IMG/VR virus record: IMGVR_UViG_3300030099_003338
Coordinates: 1-22,440 of that record
Direction: 5' to 3' (one strand)
DNA: 22,440 nt
From: a virus
A program made the translations under genes and the position numbers. Each line of letters starts with the position of its first letter. Within the stretch, counting starts at the first letter, position 1. Shown here piece after piece: positions 17,008 through 22,440 of the stretch. A model generated the notes under the pieces. That model worked only from the letters and a program-made list of their open reading frames with translations. It made no database searches and was not told where the DNA came from.

Positions 17008-18903
17008 TTATAGCCCCACCAATTCACAACTGTTTCCTGTGCATGCAAACTCTTGACTGCCTGTTGTGTTGTCCTCTTTTTCATCTAAGTCGCTAAAATC
17101 TATATCACTTGGCATTGTGCGGGCAGCTTCATTATATTGTTGTTCAGTAATTTGTTGGTAAGGAGCTTGTTTATACACATGGTCAAGGGCAGGTAAAAAA
17201 CTAATGCCTGCTACTTCTTCAAAATTACTATACACCCATGCACCTACATCCATCCATTCCTCTTCTTTTACACTAACAGTGACAGATGGTTTATGCTCAC
17301 ACCAATGTCTTTGATACATTAACCAGGTTTCTAATTGTTGAATAGCTGATAAAGATGTTGTGGTAAGACAGCCCTCTGGAGATTTTTGAGGGAAAGAAAA
17401 TACCATAACATCATTAGGTTTCATCACATCAGGTTCATGTGGAACACCTTTGTCAATTAACAACTGAGTTAATGGGTCTTTTATATCCATACGAACTGTA
17501 CGAATATAATACTGACTGTACCTACTGTGGATGCCAGAAGCTGAATCAACTAACTGACTAACTGTGCCTGATGGTTTAACACAAGTTATTGCTGTGGACT
17601 GATTTATACCAAGTTTTGAGGAGAGCAATTGATTACACTCCACAGCTGTGTCTCTTAATGTTCTTAGAAAATTAGGAGTCGGAGATATAGTCAGCCTGTT
17701 GTCCATAATGCCCGTGAGAGAAACACCAAGGAGGCGTTCAGCTTCTGTGTTTTCTTTCCACACGTTTCTTATGTATTGAAAATTGGTAAGTGTTGATTGG
17801 AAAGTTCCAAGAATTGTTGCTAGTCTAACTTTTTCTTGCAAGCTTTCTTTGGTGTCTTCTGCTCTAACCACCACCTCAGTTAGGTTACAAAATTGGTAAG
17901 GTCTTAAAATAATTTCAGAACAAGGATTGGTGCCAAACTCATGTTCAACATCTCTTCTTCCGCTTTCGGCAACTTTGTTTTTAGCTGCTTGACGATTAAA
18001 GATACCTCGCTCACCACTCTTGCTTTCATATAATGCTTTCCACTCTGACATAAATAAACCCATGTCAGGAGTACGGGTGTAAACAGCGCTGTTGTTTGCC
18101 AATGCTCTTTGTCCATGCTCTATCCACCACTGTCCACTCTTTGCTTTACGAATGTTGTCATCTTGTATGTTACTCAAAGAAATAAGTGCGGAGCGTCTCA
18201 CGCCACCGACTACCACTACTTCGCCTACTTTGCAGACTAAGTCGTGGCACTCTATGGCTTCTAATTGGCGACCAGCGGCCTTCTGAAATAATTCAATAGC
18301 GAAATCAAACAAGTCAACAAGTGGTTGTGGGCCTGATGCCCTGCCACCAAATGTTTTTAACCTTGCTCCAGCTGGTCTAACCTGAGTGATATCTATTTTA
18401 GGAATTTGACCTGAATATAACATTGCAAGTAATTCTCTAAAGGCGCTCGCCCACCCAGATTTACTATCTGCGACAACAATAACAGTTTCGCTTTTACTAA
18501 ATTTTTCGGCAACAACAGGCAGCTTCTCAATGTTGTTGTACTCTACACTAAAGCCAACACCTGTGCCACATAAAAGTATGTACATAACTTCATCAAAACT
18601 TCTAACATCATCAATAGGAATGTAACTACAGTTGTAACCAGCTGTGTGGTCACGTTCTAATGCAACTCCAGCTGTCATCAGTGCTCGCATGCTAGGCATA
18701 ACTTTTAAATTAATTACTGCTGTTTCTAGTTCTTGCCTTAAAAGCCCTATGTTGTAATTAAAATTAGTTTCTAAATGTTTTTCCATAAAGTCAAAGTATC
18801 TTCTTACTGTTTCTGGCCATGTTTCTCTACGTCCTATAGCCTCATCATATCTGGCATAGCGAGATGTGTGTATGTATTGCTGGTATATGCTTGGTAATAT
18901 CAT
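17008..18903 (-). CDS. nrdJ: Class II (B12-dependent) ribonucleoside-triphosphate reductase
   Basis: The 631-aa enzyme reduces ribonucleotides to deoxyribonucleotides for phage DNA synthesis. Its motifs match the monomeric adenosylcobalamin type of Lactobacillus: YNCSYIPI (active-site Cys92), LLCGTGVGFSVE, VGGVRRSALISL, NPCSEIILRPYQFCNL (Cys328, Glu330, Cys339), KPSGTVSQLVDSASGIH, and a C-terminal CTGNSC pair (Cys621, Cys626) that would re-reduce the active site. All key residues are present. I chose the ATG at 18903, which forms TAATG with the exonuclease stop and has GAAGGAG 10 nt upstream; the ATG nine codons earlier would place that ribosome site inside the gene. No small subunit or activase is needed. 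Such genes are common at this site in marine T7-like phages. Confidence 0.93.
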   Translation of the reverse strand: MILPSIYQQYIHTSRYARYDEAIGRRETWPETVRRYFDFMEKHLETNFNYNIGLLRQELETAVINLKVMPSMRALMTAGVALERDHTAGYNCSYIPIDDVRSFDEVMYILLCGTGVGFSVEYNNIEKLPVVAEKFSKSETVIVVADSKSGWASAFRELLAMLYSGQIPKIDITQVRPAGARLKTFGGRASGPQPLVDLFDFAIELFQKAAGRQLEAIECHDLVCKVGEVVVVGGVRRSALISLSNIQDDNIRKAKSGQWWIEHGQRALANNSAVYTRTPDMGLFMSEWKALYESKSGERGIFNRQAAKNKVAESGRRDVEHEFGTNPCSEIILRPYQFCNLTEVVVRAEDTKESLQEKVRLATILGTFQSTLTNFQYIRNVWKENTEAERLLGVSLTGIMDNRLTISPTPNFLRTLRDTAVECNQLLSSKLGINQSTAITCVKPSGTVSQLVDSASGIHSRYSQYYIRTVRMDIKDPLTQLLIDKGVPHEPDVMKPNDVMVFSFPQKSPEGCLTTTSLSAIQQLETWLMYQRHWCEHKPSVTVSVKEEEWMDVGAWVYSNFEEVAGISFLPALDHVYKQAPYQQITEQQYNEAARTMPSDIDFSDLDEKEDNTTGSQEFACTGNSCELVGL

Positions 18904-19712
18904 TATATATATGCTCCTTCGGACCAACACTCACCGTTGTACAAATTGTAATTTAACAAGTGATTTTTGCCCCATAGTTTTATTTGTTTTGTTTTTTTAT
19001 TATAATCTTCCGCTCTTAGTATCCTAGCCACCCTAGCTTGTGTAATAAATTCACACACACTAAGATTAGCTTTTTCATATTGTTCACAGACTGCATCTAA
19101 TAATACAGGAAAAGATTCTCCATGTAAATCACGCAGTATTTTTTCGGCTGTTTTTTCACCGATGCCAGGAACTCCTGTGTATCCATCTACTGCATCTCCT
19201 GTTAAAGTTTGTTTCATAAAAGCATAGTCAGCAGAGGCACGTGAAACAACAGATACATCTTTACCATCTACAGATAACAAACCAGGAATCTGTTTTAAAT
19301 CTTTATCGATAGATACAATAATCTTTTCTTCTTTGGAATTGGTTGTTGACAGGATGCCACAAACATCATCAGCTTCTAAATGTTCCCACACTAAACCATT
19401 ATGGTTTTGTAACACGTAACTACGCAGTGCTGTAAGAAGTATGGGTTTTCGTTTTTCAATTCTGTTTGCCTTATAAGTTGGTAAAATTTTTTTTCTAAAA
19501 TTAGAGTGACTCGACAGAGCCATTGTATAAAAATCGGCCTGCAAATCATCTAACAATTTTTGTATCGCTTCATCAACTTCTGTAGTAGTAATATTAAAAT
19601 CTGCATGTAATGTCCACAAGCCATCTCCCCAGTCTGTAGGTTGTTCTGCTTGTGTAGCAATTTTGTACAATAGAATGTCACCATCTATTAATAATCTTCG
19701 TTTAGTCATCAT
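18903..19712 (-). CDS. 5'-3' exonuclease, T7 gp6-like (FEN/PIN domain)
   Basis: This 269-aa protein matches the FEN1/5'-exonuclease family and T7 gp6 (about 300 aa), which removes RNA primers and degrades host DNA. Metal-binding acids are visible in order: D10 and D12 (LLIDGD), E113/D115/D116 (LEADD), D136 and D138 (SIDKD), D173 and D176 (TGDAVD). The basic RKKILPTYKANR motif (73-84) and the helix-3-turn-helix GVPGIGEKTAEKIL (180-193) contact DNA. It overlaps the nuclease gene before it by 11 nt and the reductase gene after it as TAATG. The start may be the first or second of two adjacent ATG; AAGGA lies 6-9 nt upstream. Confidence 0.93.
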   Translation of the reverse strand: MMTKRRLLIDGDILLYKIATQAEQPTDWGDGLWTLHADFNITTTEVDEAIQKLLDDLQADFYTMALSSHSNFRKKILPTYKANRIEKRKPILLTALRSYVLQNHNGLVWEHLEADDVCGILSTTNSKEEKIIVSIDKDLKQIPGLLSVDGKDVSVVSRASADYAFMKQTLTGDAVDGYTGVPGIGEKTAEKILRDLHGESFPVLLDAVCEQYEKANLSVCEFITQARVARILRAEDYNKKTKQIKLWGKNHLLNYNLYNGECWSEGAYI

Positions 19713-20115
19713 CTTTTTTCCTTACATGCTTTGTGTTTTCTCTTTTAAATAAATCTTTCAATGGTATCAAAACAAAACGACTTTTATTAAAGTCACCACC
19801 ATAACGAGCAGTGTGTTTATATTTCATTGCTAATCGTTTTACTGTAGATGTATCAAAAATTAATCTACAAAAATCATCAGGACCATCTGAAAAAATCTGT
19901 ATCCAATAGTCTGCCTTTGTTGTCATAATCCCAGAGGGTTTTCCAAAGGATTCTATTTCTATACACAAGTTACCAGACCTGTACCACCAATCACGTTCTG
20001 TTTTAATTTCAGCTTTAGTTTTGTCGGCTTCAAGTATAGCCACAATTCTGTTCTCTCGGTCTAAGCCATACTTTAAATCTTTATCAAAGTCAGGCTTTCC
20101 TTTTCTCGGGCTCAA
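19702..20115 (-). CDS. Small putative PD-(D/E)XK-type nuclease, TTG start
   Basis: The 137-aa protein lies between DNA polymerase and exonuclease genes. It shows an early acidic helix (LDREN, E21), AEIKTERD (E36, K38), and CIEIESFGKPSG (E53, E55, K59), followed by MTTKADYW, which looks like a compact PD-(D/E)XK nuclease core. It is not an obvious relative of T7 endonuclease I (gp3), so a resolvase or other structure-specific role is a guess. The start is TTG in a TTGA overlap with the polymerase stop; no in-frame ATG precedes M64, and GGAG lies 9 nt upstream. The C-terminus is very basic then acidic. Confidence 0.55.
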   Translation of the reverse strand: MSPRKGKPDFDKDLKYGLDRENRIVAILEADKTKAEIKTERDWWYRSGNLCIEIESFGKPSGIMTTKADYWIQIFSDGPDDFCRLIFDTSTVKRLAMKYKHTARYGGDFNKSRFVLIPLKDLFKRENTKHVRKKDDD

Positions 20116-21854
20116 TGTGTTTCACTCCAATTGCCTCCAACGTTATATTCACCAGTTAAGGGCAACCGAAGTTTATAATGATTGCCAGTTTTTACAATAG
20201 CATCAACAGCTAGCTTACCAACTGTCTCAGCATCTTGTTCTGCACACTCTACTTGAACTTCATCATGCACCCATACTACTTGATGGGCTGAAGGCACGGT
20301 AGTCAAAAGTTTATCAAACTCAACTAACCATCTTTTGCAGACAATAGCCCCACTTGATTGTAGCAAGGTGTTTAGTGCAGCATGCGCTGACCTAACTTTT
20401 ACCTTTCGACCGTCCAGACCTTTAAGGTATCCTTTCTCAGCCGCTAATTGAACATCAGCTATCAAGCGATTTAGTGCTGGTAAATTTTTCAAGAAACGTT
20501 TTTTTATCTGTCCTGCTTCTTTGACAGTAGAGTTGATAACCTCAGCAATTTTTTTAACACCACCACCATACAGAAAGCAGTAATAAAATCGTTTTGCCAA
20601 GTCTCTACTTTTTAATCCAGCAAGGTTTTGTGTTTCAGTGTGGATGTCACCTTCAAGCACAACTTTACTATAAGCTCCATCATCGTAACGAGCCATGTAA
20701 TGTGCAAGCATACGAACTTCCAATCCTGAAACATCAATTCCTACTAAGCGTTTTCCCACAGGGACAGTAAACAATTCACGAGATTGCTTACCGTACGGAA
20801 CACTGACACTTGGCACTTGGGCCAGGTTTGGATGAGCGTGTGATGCTCTGGCGGTCACAGTGGAATTAGTATTACAAATTCCGTGAATCCTACCATTGTG
20901 AGCGTACTTCAACCATGCCTGGTTCCCAGTGGCCAATTGTCCTATTCTTTTGTCTAAAAGAAAATGTTCTGCTAAAAGTTTTGCTTCAGGATAATTTAAT
21001 TTAGATAACACACTGTCATCTAATTTAGGTTTACCATCAGCTGTAAACTCTTTTGGTTTCCAGTTATAAGAAGACATCAAATGTTGTGCAATATGTTGAC
21101 GACTAGAAGGATTAAATTCTATTACCTTTTCCTTGTAGACAGTGACACCTTTTTGATAGCCTAAAGTTTTATTATTTACTTTAGGTGTGAAAGGTGTTCG
21201 CACTACAGTTGGCTTAACCATGAGTGCTAGCTCATCTTCAAGCTCTTGGCGTCTTGCATTTAACTGGCTGTATAAACGCTGGGCTTTCTCTTTATCAAAA
21301 GTAAAACCATAACGTTCTTGTTTAAAAATTAATTGAGCCACATCATGTTCTAGTTGCATGGACTCAGCAGAGTGTGGTTTATTTTTTAAGGTTGAATACA
21401 AAGTGTATGTAACTTCTACATCTTGCACACAATATTCTAGCATTGACATAGTAAATTGTGAGAAGTCTTCATCAAAAGCACTTTTATAATTTCCTAGTCT
21501 GTGACCCCAAGCCTCTAAACTGTGGCGGCCTATCAATTTTGTCGGAAAATTTTTTCTCTGAAAATCAGTGTCTTTAATATCAGGATATAACAGACGTGTT
21601 GCAACTATTGTATCAAAAACCTCACCAGTGTAATTAAAGTTGTATAGCTTTTCTAAAACTGGCACATCATATTTTATAATGTTGTGGCCTACAATCATGT
21701 CAGCCTGTTGTAAAATTTTTACACCAAGGTCTAAGCTATCACCATAATATGATTCGACCTTTTTAGTATCTATGTTTTTTAAAACAATACAATGAACAAC
21801 TGTGACATCATCTAAAAAATTATCAGCTTCGATGTCAAATATAATTCTTTTCAT
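20112..21854 (-). CDS. DNA polymerase I family, T7 gp5-like
   Basis: This 580-aa enzyme replicates the phage genome. The N-terminal 3'-5' exonuclease has FDIEADN (D7, E9), VGHNIIKYD (D63) and YCVQDVEVTY (D145). The polymerase domain has motif A GIDVSGLEVR (D374), motif B RDLAKRFYYCFLYG (R417, K421, Y425, Y429) and motif C WVHDEVQVE (D531, E532); all catalytic residues are intact. Y425 takes the place of T7 Tyr526/E. coli Phe762. T7 gp5 is 704 aa; most of the shortfall lies at residues about 210-247, where T7 has its thioredoxin-binding loop. The last residue is His, as in T7. The start is TAATG with the preceding small gene, and GAGG lies 7 nt upstream. Confidence 0.97.
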   Translation of the reverse strand: MKRIIFDIEADNFLDDVTVVHCIVLKNIDTKKVESYYGDSLDLGVKILQQADMIVGHNIIKYDVPVLEKLYNFNYTGEVFDTIVATRLLYPDIKDTDFQRKNFPTKLIGRHSLEAWGHRLGNYKSAFDEDFSQFTMSMLEYCVQDVEVTYTLYSTLKNKPHSAESMQLEHDVAQLIFKQERYGFTFDKEKAQRLYSQLNARRQELEDELALMVKPTVVRTPFTPKVNNKTLGYQKGVTVYKEKVIEFNPSSRQHIAQHLMSSYNWKPKEFTADGKPKLDDSVLSKLNYPEAKLLAEHFLLDKRIGQLATGNQAWLKYAHNGRIHGICNTNSTVTARASHAHPNLAQVPSVSVPYGKQSRELFTVPVGKRLVGIDVSGLEVRMLAHYMARYDDGAYSKVVLEGDIHTETQNLAGLKSRDLAKRFYYCFLYGGGVKKIAEVINSTVKEAGQIKKRFLKNLPALNRLIADVQLAAEKGYLKGLDGRKVKVRSAHAALNTLLQSSGAIVCKRWLVEFDKLLTTVPSAHQVVWVHDEVQVECAEQDAETVGKLAVDAIVKTGNHYKLRLPLTGEYNVGGNWSETH

Positions 21855-22054
21855 TAATGTACCTCATCAAGCCGTACTCTAATCTTGCTCGCATTTTCAT
21901 CTCCTAAAGCTTCTAGTGCTTGAAGTCTGGTTTCTAAATCTATTTTAATTTCGAGAGTAGGCACAGGAATGACCACTTCCTCGTGACCTTCTGATGCTTC
22001 TAACAAAGCAAAAGCTAAAACATCAGTCCAGCTCCCCACTAAAGTCTGAGTCAT
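21854..22054 (-). CDS. Small protein of unknown function between helicase and polymerase (66 aa)
   Basis: I do not recognise this product. It is acidic, begins MTQTLVGSWTDVLAFALLEA and continues with a Val/Pro strand and a helical Glu/Leu/Arg segment (ETRLQALEALGDENASKIRV). The ATG at 22054 was chosen because GGAGGAAGCAA precedes it; it lies 32 nt inside the helicase gene in another frame, while the longer open frame would lie mostly inside the helicase. The end forms TAATG with the polymerase start. Its place between the two replisome genes suggests coupled expression with them. Confidence 0.65.
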   Translation of the reverse strand: MTQTLVGSWTDVLAFALLEASEGHEEVVIPVPTLEIKIDLETRLQALEALGDENASKIRVRLDEVH

Positions 22055-22440
22055 TTGCTTCCTCCAAAATTCCTTGGTGTGCGTCCCATCGTAGAGAACC
22101 TGCATAACCTGTTTCACCTGAAAATCTATTTTTCAAGATGCTCAATTTAACCACATCATCTGTTGATTTTAAATTTCTTTCCATAGATATAATCATATCA
22201 GATAATTGGCCTATTGATGCAGAACCTCGTAAAGCATTTAGCCCGACTTCTTTGCCATCTTCAAAACCTTTATCACCTTCACTTCTACGAAGATGGGACA
22301 CAAGTATCAAACCGATTCCTGTTTCTTCAACAAGAGTTCTTAGTTTAGAAACTGTGTAGTCAATTAATTTTCTTTCATCTGTTGTTTGTGAATCACCTAA
22401 ACTACTGAGTGCCATGTGTAAATGGTCAAGCACAATAAAA
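22023..22440 (-). CDS. Replicative helicase, T7 gp4-like, C-terminal part only
   Basis: The frame is open to the right edge, so the primase domain, if any, and the Walker A part lie outside. The visible 139 codons begin in Walker B (FIVLDHLHMA) and continue with ERKLIDYTVSKLRTLVEETG, the sensor LILVSHLRR, LRGSASIGQLSDMIISMERN, and ILKNRFSGETG, whose Arg aligns with the T7 arginine finger region. The C-terminus is acidic (EEANDSDFSGELD), like the T7 tail that binds the polymerase. The GTG at 22433 that could be read as a start is inside Walker B, so it is not one. Confidence 0.93.
   Translation of the reverse strand, partial: FIVLDHLHMALSSLGDSQTTDERKLIDYTVSKLRTLVEETGIGLILVSHLRRSEGDKGFEDGKEVGLNALRGSASIGQLSDMIISMERNLKSTDDVVKLSILKNRFSGETGYAGSLRWDAHQGILEEANDSDFSGELD

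Noticed and set aside
17007-17012. TATAAT box on the minus strand at the reductase stop codon, as a host promoter
   Set aside because: No -35 hexamer at suitable spacing (TTGTGA is only 11 nt away), and such boxes are frequent by chance in AT-rich DNA.
18904-18930. Nine-codon N-terminal extension of the ribonucleotide reductase
   Set aside because: It contains the AAGGAG ribosome site for the ATG at 18903, which forms a TAATG junction like other genes here.
22055-22117. Longer, 87-codon version of the gene between helicase and polymerase
   Set aside because: The extension lies within the helicase coding region and contains the GGAGG that serves the ATG at 22054.

Overview
The window is about half of the genome of a T7-like podovirus (Autographivirus type), shown in reverse: every real gene lies on the minus strand, so the phage gene order reads from the right edge to the left edge. 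Nothing bacterial is visible, and I see no tRNA, integrase, att site, CRISPR array or insertion sequence. The DNA is AT-rich by eye. A class II ribonucleotide reductase sits between the exonuclease and the head genes. This layout is known from marine T7-like phages of picocyanobacteria and SAR11 (pelagiphages). Marine origin and host are inferences.

Replication and nucleotide module (about 17.0-22.4 kb): the C-terminal part of a gp4-like replicative helicase, a 66-aa overlapping small protein, a gp5-like family A DNA polymerase with proofreading domain, a small putative nuclease that starts with TTG, a gp6-like 5'-3' exonuclease, and the ribonucleotide reductase. Together these unwind and copy DNA, degrade RNA primers or host DNA, and make deoxynucleotides. 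The helicase N-terminus and any phage RNA polymerase, SSB or endonuclease I lie off the right edge.

Head module (about 13.0-16.95 kb): a conserved 67-aa protein, a small virion protein recalling T7 gp6.7/gp7.3, portal (gp8), scaffold (gp9), a 137-bp leader, and major capsid protein (gp10). A strong Rho-independent terminator follows the capsid gene, at the place of T7 T-phi.

Tail and internal-core module (1-13.0 kb): tail tube A (gp11), tail tube B (gp12), a GNAT-like gp13, gp14, gp15, a very large gp16-like ejection protein of 1793 aa, and the 5' two-thirds or so of a gp17-like tail fibre with a long Ala/Ser/Thr repeat shaft that runs off the left edge. Terminase and lysis genes would lie further left.

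The genes are tightly packed, with many TATAATG-like stop/start junctions of the form TAATG. The main exceptions are two nearly identical 24-bp elements directly before the 67-aa gene and before the tail-fibre gene, where T7 has its phi6.5 and phi17 promoters. The most interesting points are this repeated element, a possible ADP-ribosyltransferase-like domain in the gp16-like protein together with the apparent lack of its usual transglycosylase domain, and a DNA polymerase that seems to lack most of the T7 thioredoxin-binding loop.
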